Positions 19,871 through 29,368 of a DNA stretch of 64,000 nt are shown piece by piece. The DNA comes from Neisseriaceae bacterium PsAf (GTDB lineage Bacteria > Pseudomonadota > Gammaproteobacteria > Burkholderiales > Neisseriaceae): assembly GCA_017114885.1 (NCBI GenBank), contig WNLJ01000022.1, forward strand, positions 1-64,000. The letters run 5' to 3'. The notes under the pieces are model-generated. The model had not been told where the DNA came from. It saw nothing but the letters and a program-made list of their open reading frames with translations, and made no database searches. How positions within the stretch are numbered: the first letter of the stretch is position 1; the number at the start of each line of letters is the position of its first letter. Made by a program: the position numbers and the translations under genes.

Positions 19871-21711
19871 TAAAATCTTGCTCCTAAATTAAGATGCCAA
19901 CCGACTTTTTTTCTTTCGTGTCCATATGCTACGTCAAAAGATAATGGCGCCACTACACTAAACCAACGCACACCTACACCTGTTCCATGTTTTAATTTCA
20001 TATCTTTAAATTTATTTTTAACGTCGCCAACATCATGGAAAACAGCCACTGAGATATTATCTGTCACAGGTTTTTGATATTCAACCGTTGCGGCTACCTT
20101 GGCCATACCACCCAGAACATAAGGTCCTTTTTCAATTCCTATGCTGTCAATAGGATAGCCTCTTACCGAACCAGGCCCACCAATTTTAAATTTTAATTCA
20201 TCTGGTACACTGGCAGGATCTTTTGCTGAAACATAGCCTGCTTGAGCCTTAAATAAAAAGGTGCCGTTATTTCTTTCCCATGGTGTTATATAGTAATCCC
20301 CATCAATCTCGTAGCGTTGTACCGAAGAAGAGGAGGCAAGCGTGCCTAAGGTACTGCCCACTTTAGCAGAAACATAGTATCCATTTTCAGGTCTCAATAA
20401 GGTTTCAATACGATTAATTTTCCATTGAGCTGTTGCCAATAAGGCGTCATTATTAACCTTATGCCCCTCTTTCGTTTTTAACTCCTCTTGATAATATTCT
20501 AAACCTGCACGCGTATCTGATGTTTTGCCTGTATAGACATACCAAAATCCAGTAGACCATAAAGTGGTATCCAAACCATTTTTAGAGCCCTTAAAATAAT
20601 TAGTTCTTGCCGTCCAAAACCGTCCATTGGACTTTTTGGGTTGTGTCACCCCTAAACTTACTTCTTGCTCATATTTATTAAAACTAGCACTAATTGCCGA
20701 CACATAACCTCTATTTAAAAAGTTATAATGCTGGTATTCTAAAACTGTTCCTAAGCCATCTTCAGAATCATAGGTTAATTCAATTCCAAAACTTTTCTTT
20801 AATTGTTCTTTTAAATAAACAAATATTGGCACTTCATCGTCCTCAATTCTTCTGAATAAAGGACTGACCACTACTTCACTGTAATGTCCATCTTTCTCTA
20901 ACTGTTGCTGATAATCTGCCAATAACTCTTCGTCGTAATCATCTCCTTGTTTAAAGCCAGCTAAGTTTCTAACAATAGATTCTGGGTATCGCTCCACTCC
21001 TGAAACTTTAATCTCGCCAAATTTAATTAAATTTCCACTTTCTATCTCGAGACTTAGTAATGCACTATGTTCATTAGGATCAATTTGAGCATATGAATCT
21101 TTTATATGTGCTAGCGGGTATTTATACTTTCGTACTTCTTTGAGCGCGGAATTTTTACTAGAAGTCCATAATTTTTGTTTGAAAATATCTGGTGAATTTA
21201 AGGCCCAAACTTCATTGATACGACGATAATAATCTTGGATAGAGTCATCTTTTTCAATAGGACCCGACAAAACCACTAATTTATTTTCTACTTTAATAGG
21301 TACTGGCAATCCTACTTCTATGTCATATTCTTTATTTCCTAAATTTGACTTAGGGGTTATTTTAATCTGATTATTAAAATAACCTTCCGTAGCTAAAATT
21401 TGATTAATTTCCCGAGGTGCTTCAAGTTCTAGATATTTCTCTTGTTCTTCATCTAAATCAGGCTGTGTGCTTTTGTTAATAATTGACAAATGCTCTTTTA
21501 ATAAAGTCGAAATATTGTTAATTTCTTCCTCACCTGCATTTTCAGGCTGCAAAGGATAAACATGTATATTAACTAAGTATTTAGGTGGAAGCACCTCTTC
21601 TATTTCAGTAGTAGATTCCTCTGTTTTACTTTTTTTAAATCCCCAAGTAAAACCACTTAAAATCAACCAAGTTGATAACAAAAAAATAATTTTTAAATTT
21701 CTATCTACCAC
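19870..21711 (-). CDS. tamA: Translocation and assembly module protein TamA
   Basis: This 613-aa Omp85-family protein has a signal sequence (hydrophobic residues about 7-24), POTRA domains over about 50-300 ('VSGVERYPESIVRNLAGFKQGD' is the last POTRA), and a 16-strand barrel. The barrel has the diagnostic 'GGPGSVRGY' lid-lock loop near 500 and the terminal strand ending 'LNLGARF' with a C-terminal Phe. TamA sits in the outer membrane and pairs with TamB, encoded immediately downstream. It is slightly longer than E. coli TamA (577 aa), with an acidic, Glu-rich linker after the signal peptide. Confidence 0.93.
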   Translation of the reverse strand: MVDRNLKIIFLLSTWLILSGFTWGFKKSKTEESTTEIEEVLPPKYLVNIHVYPLQPENAGEEEINNISTLLKEHLSIINKSTQPDLDEEQEKYLELEAPREINQILATEGYFNNQIKITPKSNLGNKEYDIEVGLPVPIKVENKLVVLSGPIEKDDSIQDYYRRINEVWALNSPDIFKQKLWTSSKNSALKEVRKYKYPLAHIKDSYAQIDPNEHSALLSLEIESGNLIKFGEIKVSGVERYPESIVRNLAGFKQGDDYDEELLADYQQQLEKDGHYSEVVVSPLFRRIEDDEVPIFVYLKEQLKKSFGIELTYDSEDGLGTVLEYQHYNFLNRGYVSAISASFNKYEQEVSLGVTQPKKSNGRFWTARTNYFKGSKNGLDTTLWSTGFWYVYTGKTSDTRAGLEYYQEELKTKEGHKVNNDALLATAQWKINRIETLLRPENGYYVSAKVGSTLGTLASSSSVQRYEIDGDYYITPWERNNGTFLFKAQAGYVSAKDPASVPDELKFKIGGPGSVRGYPIDSIGIEKGPYVLGGMAKVAATVEYQKPVTDNISVAVFHDVGDVKNKFKDMKLKHGTGVGVRWFSVVAPLSFDVAYGHERKKVGWHLNLGARF

Positions 21712-21873
21712 TACATAATTACCTTTTATTTTAAAGTTTGATAATTACTGCTATTCTATCAGAGTATAATCTAGATTGCTTTCCCATATTTATTTATTTC
21801 TGATTATTCTCCATCGTTCAAAAACACTTGTGTTAAAATCAAACCAATTATTCCATGAATTAATCTCATATAT

Positions 21874-22437
21874 ATGAATCAAAGGATTCCTCAAAAAAAA
21901 ATTAGGCAAGCAAAAGCCCATTTAAGGCGGGGTGGTATTATCGCTTACGCCACAGAATCATGTTTTGGTCTCGGTGTACTCCCTAATCATCCCAAAGCTA
22001 TCTCTCGCTTGATTAAGCTTAAAAAAAGAGCAGTTAATAAAGGATTAATTGTTATTGGAGATACCATTGAACAATTTTCACCACTCATCAGTCCTTTGTC
22101 GGCATCTGAATTGGATTTTTTAAATAACACTTGGCCTTCCGCCAATACTTTCTTAGTTTCTGCCCGTCCTATCCTCTTTCCTTTATTACGCGGAACCCAA
22201 AGAAAGAAACTGGCTATAAGAATTCCAGATCACGCACAAGCTTTATTTTTATGCCAACAAATTCAATCTGCTTTGGTTTCTACTTCTGCCAATGTGAGTC
22301 ATCAAAGAACTTGTAAAACCCTACGCGAGACGAATCGCCAGTTTGGAGATAAAGTGTTGATTATTGCGGGCACGGTAGGGAAATATAAAAAGAGTAGCCA
22401 AATATTTGATTTGGCTACTCTAAAAAAAATACGCTAA
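21874..22437 (+). CDS. tsaC: Threonylcarbamoyl-AMP synthase TsaC
   Basis: This 187-aa Sua5/YciO/YrdC-family protein makes threonylcarbamoyl-adenylate for the t6A37 modification of ANN-reading tRNAs. It shows the N-terminal 'GGIIAYATESCFGLG' nucleotide-binding start, the 'KxR' element ('KKRAVNKGLIV', near 49-58) and 'STSANVS' near 137, all hallmarks of the family. The size matches TsaC rather than the longer Sua5. It is a single gene divergent from tamA. Its last codons contain the terminator of the opposing glyQS operon. Confidence 0.93.
   Translation: MNQRIPQKKIRQAKAHLRRGGIIAYATESCFGLGVLPNHPKAISRLIKLKKRAVNKGLIVIGDTIEQFSPLISPLSASELDFLNNTWPSANTFLVSARPILFPLLRGTQRKKLAIRIPDHAQALFLCQQIQSALVSTSANVSHQRTCKTLRETNRQFGDKVLIIAGTVGKYKKSSQIFDLATLKKIR
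22387..22421 (-). terminator. glyQS terminator embedded in tsaC coding sequence
   Basis: A perfect 13-bp stem (22391-22403 with 22409-22421, 5-nt loop) has an A run on its left, giving a T run on the minus strand. It lies 21 nt past the glyS stop and inside codons near the end of tsaC (the region encoding 'SSQIFDLATL'). Confidence 0.8.
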
Positions 22438-22441
22438 TTTA

Positions 22442-24502
22442 TTAATTTAAATGAGAAATATCAGCTACTGCATTTAATTTTTTAGCCAGTAAATTCAATA
22501 AATTTAATCTCATTTGTCGCACTTCCTGATCTTGTGACATAACCATTACCTCATCAAAAAAAGCATCAACCTTAGGTTTCATTTCTGCCAAAACATTCAA
22601 TGCCTTTTGATAGTCCTTACTCTGTAAGGCTTTTTCTATCTTATCAGAAATTGATTGTATGCTCTCCCATAAAGCAATTTCTGCTTTTTCCTGTAGCTTA
22701 TTATGGTCAAGAGTGGATTCAGAAAAATCAGATTTTTTAAGCATATTAGAAACTCTTTTGTTGGTTTCTGCTAATGCCAATGCTTCTGGTAAATTTTTAA
22801 AGTTTGCGATTGCGCTTAATATTGCTGGCAATTGGTTGAATTCTTCTGGTTGATTAGCAAGACTTGCTGTTACAACATCATGCGCATACTCATTTTGCAA
22901 ATAAATAGCAAGTCTCGTTAAAATAAATTGATATACCTCAGCCACAGTATTCTCATTTAGTAATCCCTTAGGAAAAGCTTGATATGCAAAGGTTAATAAT
23001 TCTCGTATATTCAAAGGATTTTCTAAGAGCATTCTAATAATACCTAGCGCCGAACGTCTTAAAGCATAAGGGTCTTTATCTCCTGTAGGAATTAAGCCTA
23101 TCCCCCATATTCCAACTAAAGTTTCGATTTTATCGGCCAAAGATACCGCTGTTCCTATTTCACTACTTGGCAATTCATCATTGGCAAATTTAGGCCAATA
23201 ATGCTCTTCAATTGCTTTGGCTACTTGTATGTCTTCCTTGTCATTTAGAGCATAATATTTACCCATCACCCCCTGTAATTCGGGGAATTCGCCCACCATC
23301 TCTGTTACTAAGTCTGCTTTAGCTAATTGGGCAGCTCTGCGAACTTTAGTTTCATCAATCCCTAATTGATGGGCAATAAATACCGAAATCTGCATCAAGC
23401 GTTGAACTCTATCATATTGAGAGCCTATTTTATTGTGATAAATCACATTATCTAATGCAGGCAATCGACTTTCTAAGCTCACTTTTTTATCCACGTCATA
23501 AAAAAAGGCCGCATCGGATAACCGAGCCCTAACAACTCTCTCATTTCCTTCAATTACTTCTTTAGGGTTTTCAGATTCAATATTAGAAATCAACAAAAAA
23601 GAGTTTAATAGTTTTTTTTCAGAGTTAATCAGTGGAAAATATTTTTGATTCTTTTGCATGGTCAAAATCAAACATTCAGGAGGGACTTCTAAAAATTCAG
23701 GTTCAAATGTTCCTAATAATGCAACTGGCCATTCCACTAAACCTGTTACTTCATCAAATAATGATTCTTCTGCTACCCATTCGGCATTCATCTCAGAACA
23801 TTTCTCCTGAATTTGATGTTTGATTGATTCCTTTCTAGATCCAAAATTTGCCATCACATGACTTTTTTCCAACATCTTTTCATAATCATGACTATGATTA
23901 ATTTCAATGACCTCGTGCGGTGACATGAAACGATGACCTAAAGTTTTATTGCCTGCCTCAAAACCAAATAAATGAACAGGCAATACCTCATTGCCTAACA
24001 TGGTAACTAATCCATGTACGGGTCGTACGAAGTTATAAGATTTATCACCCCAGTGCATTAGTTTGGGTACAGGTAATTTTTTCACCGCATTCTCCAATAT
24101 TGGTTGCAGTATCGTTGCCAACCCTAAACCTTTTTCCACAAACTGATAACAATAGACTTCTTGTTTGCCATCATGCACAATGGATAAATCTTCCAAAGAT
24201 AAATGATTTGAATTTAAAAAACCTTGCAGGGCACGAGAAGGTTGCCCATCTACCATGCCAATCGCAACAGAAGGTCCTTTTTTTATTTTCTCTTGATCTT
24301 GCTGTTCTGATTGAACCTCTGGAACCAATACCGCCAAACGACGTGGGGTTGCAAAAATTTTATAATCTACTGTTTCTTCTACAAGTTTTTCCTTAACTAA
24401 ACCTTCAAATATCAATGAAGCAAAAATTTTTCCTAATCTTTCTAACACATTAGGAGGTAATTCTTCAGTACGCAATTCAACTAATAATGTTTCTTTTTTC
24501 AT
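22442..24502 (-). CDS. glyS: Glycyl-tRNA synthetase beta subunit
   Basis: This 686-aa beta subunit of the alpha2beta2 bacterial GlyRS (E. coli 689 aa) binds and recognises tRNA-Gly. The N-terminus 'LLVELRTEELPP' and 'FATPRRLAV' are diagnostic, with 'GHRFMSP' near 190 and 'DPYALRRSALGIIR' near 480 in the HD-like region. The C-terminal DALR-like anticodon-binding domain follows. It is 14 nt downstream of glyQ in one operon and ends at the terminator inside tsaC. Confidence 0.97.
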   Translation of the reverse strand: MKKETLLVELRTEELPPNVLERLGKIFASLIFEGLVKEKLVEETVDYKIFATPRRLAVLVPEVQSEQQDQEKIKKGPSVAIGMVDGQPSRALQGFLNSNHLSLEDLSIVHDGKQEVYCYQFVEKGLGLATILQPILENAVKKLPVPKLMHWGDKSYNFVRPVHGLVTMLGNEVLPVHLFGFEAGNKTLGHRFMSPHEVIEINHSHDYEKMLEKSHVMANFGSRKESIKHQIQEKCSEMNAEWVAEESLFDEVTGLVEWPVALLGTFEPEFLEVPPECLILTMQKNQKYFPLINSEKKLLNSFLLISNIESENPKEVIEGNERVVRARLSDAAFFYDVDKKVSLESRLPALDNVIYHNKIGSQYDRVQRLMQISVFIAHQLGIDETKVRRAAQLAKADLVTEMVGEFPELQGVMGKYYALNDKEDIQVAKAIEEHYWPKFANDELPSSEIGTAVSLADKIETLVGIWGIGLIPTGDKDPYALRRSALGIIRMLLENPLNIRELLTFAYQAFPKGLLNENTVAEVYQFILTRLAIYLQNEYAHDVVTASLANQPEEFNQLPAILSAIANFKNLPEALALAETNKRVSNMLKKSDFSESTLDHNKLQEKAEIALWESIQSISDKIEKALQSKDYQKALNVLAEMKPKVDAFFDEVMVMSQDQEVRQMRLNLLNLLAKKLNAVADISHLN

Positions 24503-24515
24503 ATTTTTTCCACAA

Positions 24516-25424
24516 TTACTTTTGAGTAGAATCTTTTAATAAAGGAAAGCCTAAAGCTTCTCGAGATACCACATATTTTTGAGCAACTTCTTTACTTAAA
24601 TTTCTAATTCTTGCAATATAAGTTGCCCTTTCTGTTACTGAAATAGCACCTCTTGCGTCTAATAAATTAAAAGTATGACCTGCTTTTAAAACCAGTTCAT
24701 ACGCAGGAAGTATTAAGCTTGTTTCTTCTACTTCTAAGAGCCTTTTGGCCTCTCTCTCATATTCATTAAATTCACTTAATAACCAGTCTGTATTAGCATA
24801 TTCGAAGTTATAATGAGATTGTTCAACTTCATTTTGATGATAAACATCCCCATAAGTAACCGTATCACCTGCTAAAGTTTTGCCCCAAGTCAAGTCGTAC
24901 ACATTTTCAACCCCTTGTAGATACATAGCAAGACGCTCTAAACCGTAAGTAATTTCACCTAAAACAGGGAAACAATCTTGCCCACCCACTTGTTGAAAAT
25001 AAGTAAATTGTGTTATCTCCATACCATTGAGCCAAACCTCCCAACCCAATCCCCAGGCACCTAAAGTAGGATTCTCCCAGTCATCCTCAACAAATCTTAT
25101 ATCGTGAATTTGAGGAGAAATACCCAATTCTTGTAAAGAGGCTAAATAAAGCTCTTGTATGTTGTCAGGAGAGGGCTTTAAAACTACTTGAAATTGGTAA
25201 TAATGTTGTAAACGATTTGGATTTTGCCCATATCGACCGTCTTTAGGTCTTCTTGAAGGTTGCACATATGCAGCATGCCACGGTTCCGGTCCTAAAGCTC
25301 TTAAACAAGTAGCTGGGTGGCTTGTTCCCGCACCAACTTCTATATCAAACGGTTGCAAAAGAATACATCCTTGAGAAACCCAATAAGTCTGTAGTTTAAA
25401 AATGATTTCTTGAAATGTAAGCAT
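24516..25424 (-). CDS. glyQ: Glycyl-tRNA synthetase alpha subunit
   Basis: This 302-aa catalytic subunit of the heterotetrameric GlyRS (E. coli 303 aa) is a class II synthetase. It shows '[19 protein letters not shown]', '[14 protein letters not shown]', '[13 protein letters not shown]' and '[22 protein letters not shown]'. It is the first gene of the glyQS operon. The leader upstream contains an inverted repeat with a third repeat copy (25465-25526), which could be regulatory. Confidence 0.97.
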   Translation of the reverse strand: MLTFQEIIFKLQTYWVSQGCILLQPFDIEVGAGTSHPATCLRALGPEPWHAAYVQPSRRPKDGRYGQNPNRLQHYYQFQVVLKPSPDNIQELYLASLQELGISPQIHDIRFVEDDWENPTLGAWGLGWEVWLNGMEITQFTYFQQVGGQDCFPVLGEITYGLERLAMYLQGVENVYDLTWGKTLAGDTVTYGDVYHQNEVEQSHYNFEYANTDWLLSEFNEYEREAKRLLEVEETSLILPAYELVLKAGHTFNLLDARGAISVTERATYIARIRNLSKEVAQKYVVSREALGFPLLKDSTQK

Positions 25425-25464
25425 AGTCGCTCTTAATCTCTAAATTAACATTAATGGATGAATA

Positions 25465-25526
25465 GTCTAATATTTTGTTAAAACACAATATTAGACAATA
25501 ATCTAACATTATAATCAATATTAGAC
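25465..25526. promoter_or_regulatory. Repeat-containing leader/promoter region of glyQS
   Basis: GTCTAATATTTTGT (25465-25478) and its near-perfect reverse complement (25483-25496, one mismatch) form a 14-bp stem with a 4-nt loop. A third direct copy, CAATATTAGAC, lies at 25516-25526. A minus-strand TATAAT lies at 25508-25513 between copies. This could be a leader hairpin or an operator array. Neither is proven. Confidence 0.4.
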
Positions 25527-25566
25527 CATGCTTACTAACTAATTTTTTATCTTCATCATATTCAAT

Positions 25567-25600
25567 AAAAAAAATGACTAGGAGGCCTAGTCATTTTTTA
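25567..25600. terminator. Intrinsic terminator after the Thr/Lys-repeat gene
   Basis: A perfect 12-bp stem (25571-25582 with 25586-25597, 3-nt loop) is flanked by A and T runs and lies 15 nt past the stop of the minus-strand gene at 25615. It could act in either direction. Confidence 0.82.
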
Positions 25601-25614
25601 TCTCTAAATTCCTT

Positions 25615-26286
25615 TTATTTTGTTTTTTCGACTGATACCACTTTTCCATCTTCTGCGGTAACGCTACAAATTTTAGAGCCCGCAATGGTTATGTCATATA
25701 CTTGTTTTGCTGCTCCCACTGACTTAGAAACTATCTTAAGCGCTTTAGTATTACCAAACTGAATTCCTAATTGTGCTACATCCATCCCGACACTTATCGC
25801 ATTACAGATCCCACTCTTATCTGAACTATTTTTACCAGAAAAAATTTTCCCTAATCCTGCTTCTAAATCCTTTTTTTTCTTGTCTTTGTCGCTAATAGTT
25901 GTCTTTATTTTTTCTGTTTTATCCACTTGACCTGTCACCTCATCTGTAGTTTTACTCACTTCTTTTTCAGTTTGAGCAATTTTACCTGTAGTCTTATCTG
26001 TGGTTTTATTCACTTCTTTCTCTATCTGATTACCTGCTTTATCAGTGGTTTTACTTACTGCTTTTTCTACTTTTTGTTCTCCTACATCTGTCGTTTCTGT
26101 AATTGTTCCTTTTGTAATTGTTCCTGTTTTTACTTGGTCTTCTGTGGCATTTTTAATGGTATTATAAACCTCAGCCGCTTTATCAACATCATGACTAATT
26201 TTATCAATTTTGCTTTCTGTTGTTGCTGAAAGAGAAACTGAACCCACTAACATCATCAATAATACTGGAATAATTTTTTTTTGCAT
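25615..26286 (-). CDS. Exported Thr/Lys-rich repeat protein, unknown
   Basis: This 223-aa protein has a Sec signal peptide (hydrophobic residues 6-20, likely cut after 'SLSA'). Residues about 60-135 are a low-complexity hydrophilic segment built from degenerate repeats of 'K-T-T-D-x' plus 'EKEV' ('VSKTTDK', 'VNKTTDKTTGK', 'VSKTTDEVTGQ'). The C-terminal third is a more ordered segment with two Cys ('GICNA', 'KICSV') that could form a disulfide. I do not recognise a family. It is a monocistronic gene between glyQ and ftsY with a strong terminator. It may be a periplasmic or surface spacer protein. Confidence 0.72.
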   Translation of the reverse strand: MQKKIIPVLLMMLVGSVSLSATTESKIDKISHDVDKAAEVYNTIKNATEDQVKTGTITKGTITETTDVGEQKVEKAVSKTTDKAGNQIEKEVNKTTDKTTGKIAQTEKEVSKTTDEVTGQVDKTEKIKTTISDKDKKKKDLEAGLGKIFSGKNSSDKSGICNAISVGMDVAQLGIQFGNTKALKIVSKSVGAAKQVYDITIAGSKICSVTAEDGKVVSVEKTK

Positions 26287-26452
26287 TTAATTCTCCTAAA
26301 AAAATGTGCTTAACAGCACTGACATCTTTTTCGACAATTAAATTAATAAAAGTTCAATTAAAATTTCTATACAATTATTGCCAATCTCCCTACCTTTTAA
26401 AAAAAATTAAGTTAAAATAAGCCTATTAACCATTTACCCAGTAAAAAATAAT

Positions 26453-27784
26453 ATGTTTGGAATATTCAAAAAAAAATCAGATCAATCTTCTAAAAAACAA
26501 GAGGATGAAAAATTAAAACATGAACAAGAATCGTCATCTGATGTACAAAAAACTTTTGATGAATTAAATATCGAAATTGATACACCTGATGATAATAAGC
26601 TTGATACAGATTTTTTTATAGATAAATTAAATCCTGTTGTTGAGACTCCAGAAAAAATAAAACCTATCGAAAAAAATGAACCAAATCAAGAGATTATTAA
26701 AGAAGAGCCATCCACAACCGATACTACTAATCACAAAGAGCTGGAAACTGAATTACACATAGATAATTCCGAAAAACTTTCTTCTGAAGAAGAATTACTT
26801 GCTACTGAATTTTCTAAACCAGCAACTAAAGATAAACCTCCTGTCAAAAAGCCTGAAAAAGATACAGTTAAAAAAGATTCTTGGGCATTTCGTCTTAAAA
26901 AAGGTTTATCTAAATCACGCGATAAATTCAATAAATCAATGGCCAGTATTGTTGGTGGCGGCCAAATTAATGAGGAATTATGTGAGGATTTAGAAACAGT
27001 TTTACTCACTTCCGACATGGGTATCGAGGCTACAGAATTTTTATTAAAAGAAGTAAGAGATAGGGTAAGCTTTAAGGGATTAAAAGATGCAAATGAATTG
27101 AGAGGTGCCTTAAAAGAAGCTTTATTTGATTTAATTAAACCCCTAGAAGAACCTCTGGAAATCACAGATGATAGGCCTTATGTCATTATGATGGTAGGTG
27201 TTAATGGTGCAGGGAAAACCACGACTATTGGTAAACTTGCCCATCATTTCCAAAATGATAATAAAAGCGTTATTTTAGCAGCGGGTGATACTTTTAGAGC
27301 CGCTGCTAGAGAACAGCTCTTAGCTTGGGGTGAAAGAAATAATGTAGCCGTTATTGCCCAAGATAAGGGAGATTCTGCTGCGGTATGTTATGACACTCTT
27401 GAAGCCGCTAAAGCACGACATAAGGATATTGTATTGGCAGATACTGCTGGGCGTCTGCCTACTCAACTTAATTTAATGGAAGAAATTAAAAAAGTAAAAC
27501 GGGTCATTCAAAAATCATTGCCCAATGCCCCGCATGAAATTATCTTGGTTTTAGACGCCAATATAGGTCAAAATACTATTAATCAAGTAATCGCCTTTGA
27601 TGAAGCTTTGGAATTGACAGGCTTAATCATTACCAAACTAGATGGTACCGCTAAAGGAGGAATGATTGCTGCTTTGGCCAAAAACAGACCCATTCCTATT
27701 CGTTATATTGGCGTAGGTGAGAGTATTGAAGACTTAAAACCTTTTAAAGCTCAAGAATTTGTAGATGCTTTTTTTGATGATTAA
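26453..27784 (+). CDS. ftsY: Signal recognition particle receptor FtsY
   Basis: This 443-aa protein has an acidic, poorly ordered A domain (residues 1-140), an N helical bundle and the SRP GTPase G domain: 'GVNGAGKTTT' at about 249-258, 'DTFRAAAREQL', 'DTAGR', 'TKLDGTAKGG' and 'GVGE'. It docks SRP-ribosome complexes at the inner membrane. It is the first gene of the widespread ftsY-ftsE-ftsX operon, with ftsE 17 nt downstream. Confidence 0.97.
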   Translation: MFGIFKKKSDQSSKKQEDEKLKHEQESSSDVQKTFDELNIEIDTPDDNKLDTDFFIDKLNPVVETPEKIKPIEKNEPNQEIIKEEPSTTDTTNHKELETELHIDNSEKLSSEEELLATEFSKPATKDKPPVKKPEKDTVKKDSWAFRLKKGLSKSRDKFNKSMASIVGGGQINEELCEDLETVLLTSDMGIEATEFLLKEVRDRVSFKGLKDANELRGALKEALFDLIKPLEEPLEITDDRPYVIMMVGVNGAGKTTTIGKLAHHFQNDNKSVILAAGDTFRAAAREQLLAWGERNNVAVIAQDKGDSAAVCYDTLEAAKARHKDIVLADTAGRLPTQLNLMEEIKKVKRVIQKSLPNAPHEIILVLDANIGQNTINQVIAFDEALELTGLIITKLDGTAKGGMIAALAKNRPIPIRYIGVGESIEDLKPFKAQEFVDAFFDD

Positions 27785-27801
27785 ATAAGGAAATTGTACC
27801 T

Positions 27802-28455
27802 ATGATACGATTTGAACAAGTGGTTAAGACCTATCCCGGAGGTTACCGAGCAGTCGATAATGTCTCTTTTACTATTCAACAAGGAGAAATGATTTTTATT
27901 GCAGGTCATTCTGGTGCTGGAAAGACCACTATATTAAAACTGATTGCTGGTATTATCCAACCAACCTCAGGTAAAATTTGGGTGAATAATAGTTGCTTGA
28001 ATGATCTTAATCGTGATCAACTGGGCTTTTTACGTCAACATATTGGTTTTATCTTTCAAGATCATAAAATTTTGTACGATAGAACCACCTTGGAAAATGT
28101 ATTATTACCTCTTTACATAACAGGCTATGATAAAGATGTTGCGCTTAAAAGAGCTAATCTTGCCATTTCAAAAGTAGGTCTTGAAGGCAAAGAAAATGTG
28201 GATCCCATTTCTTTATCTGGTGGTGAGCAACAACGTCTGTGTATAGCCCGAGCAATGGTTCACCAACCAGGCATACTGATTGCAGATGAGCCCTCCGCCA
28301 ATCTCGATCGTTCTTATGCTTTAGACATTATGGAATTATTTGAATCTTTTCACAAAGCAGGGACAACCGTGATTATTTCAGCTCATGATGAATCTTTAAT
28401 GGCGGATTACGGTCGTCGTATTATACGCTTTAAAGAGGGAAGGTTTGCTGCATGA
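27802..28455 (+). CDS. ftsE: Cell division ATP-binding protein FtsE
   Basis: This 217-aa ABC ATPase has Walker A 'GHSGAGKTT' at 35-43, Q-loop 'IFQDHKIL', signature 'LSGGEQQR' at 138-145, Walker B 'ILIADEPSANLD' and the switch His in 'ISAHDE'. With FtsX it controls septal peptidoglycan hydrolases and divisome constriction. Its last four bases overlap the ftsX start (ATGA). Confidence 0.96.
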   Translation: MIRFEQVVKTYPGGYRAVDNVSFTIQQGEMIFIAGHSGAGKTTILKLIAGIIQPTSGKIWVNNSCLNDLNRDQLGFLRQHIGFIFQDHKILYDRTTLENVLLPLYITGYDKDVALKRANLAISKVGLEGKENVDPISLSGGEQQRLCIARAMVHQPGILIADEPSANLDRSYALDIMELFESFHKAGTTVIISAHDESLMADYGRRIIRFKEGRFAA

Positions 28456-29366
28456 AACATCTATATAATCAACATATTAATGCTATCAGAAGCTCAATTA
28501 AGAGATTATTCAAACAACCCGTTAGTTCAATTTCTATTTTAATCATGTTAGGCATTGCGCTCGCTTTGCCTTTGACTTTATATTTATCCGTGCAAAGTTT
28601 TGAATCAATCCTTAATAAATTGACCATCGATCCAAGTATTACTATTTTTATGGAACAGGACACACCAGAAGATAAAATATCATCTATCGCAAGTACGCTA
28701 CAAGATCATCCAGGCATTCAATCCGTTAAATACATAGACAAAGAAGATGCCTTACTGGATACTGCCAATATGATAGGTCAGGCTGATTTAGTCACGATGT
28801 TCGAGGAAAATCCGCTCCCAGACGCGTTTTCAATCATTCCCAAAGATTTTGAGCCAAGTCAAGTCAATGAATTGACTTTAGAATTGGAACAACTGCCTTT
28901 TGTGAATCAGGTATCAGTTGATTCGCAATGGGTTCAGACTCTTTATCAAATTAAGAACTTTATTAATAAAATTCTTATTTTCTTATCAATGACTTTAAGT
29001 TTTGCTTTCATTCTTATCTCTCATAATACAATTCGTTTACAAATTTTATCTTGTCGAGATGAGATTGAAGTTTCCTATTTACTAGGTGCTTCTAGCTCTT
29101 TTATTCGTCGCCCTTTCTTATATCAGGCCTTTTGGCAAGGTCTATTAACCGTTATTCTTGGTGTTGTTATCACCACCATCACAATGCTCATTGCCTTTAA
29201 GCAAGCAACAGAAATTTTAACTCCTTATGGCATTGAAATTCAAAAAAGGCTTTTTACCATCCCAGAATTATTTTGGATTACTTTAATCGTGGTAGCACTC
29301 GCTCTAGTAGGTGCCGCTTGCGCAACTTGGCAATATTTAAGAGAATTTGAACAGCAGATTGGATAA
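28452..29366 (+). CDS. ftsX: Cell division protein FtsX
   Basis: This 304-aa membrane partner of FtsE has an N-terminal helix (about 25-47), a periplasmic domain to about 165, and three C-terminal helices (about 172-194, 226-250, 273-294), the standard FtsX topology. 'EIEVSYLLGASSSFIRRPFLYQAFWQGL' is the typical cytoplasmic coupling region. It overlaps ftsE by 4 nt and ends 2 nt before the convergent mutS stop. No separate terminator is visible. Confidence 0.94.
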   Translation: MKHLYNQHINAIRSSIKRLFKQPVSSISILIMLGIALALPLTLYLSVQSFESILNKLTIDPSITIFMEQDTPEDKISSIASTLQDHPGIQSVKYIDKEDALLDTANMIGQADLVTMFEENPLPDAFSIIPKDFEPSQVNELTLELEQLPFVNQVSVDSQWVQTLYQIKNFINKILIFLSMTLSFAFILISHNTIRLQILSCRDEIEVSYLLGASSSFIRRPFLYQAFWQGLLTVILGVVITTITMLIAFKQATEILTPYGIEIQKRLFTIPELFWITLIVVALALVGAACATWQYLREFEQQIG

Positions 29367-29368
29367 TC

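Noticed and set aside
26731-27165. 144-aa minus-strand frame inside ftsY
   Set aside because: It is antisense to a strongly conserved gene, Ser-rich and without a ribosome binding site or homology.
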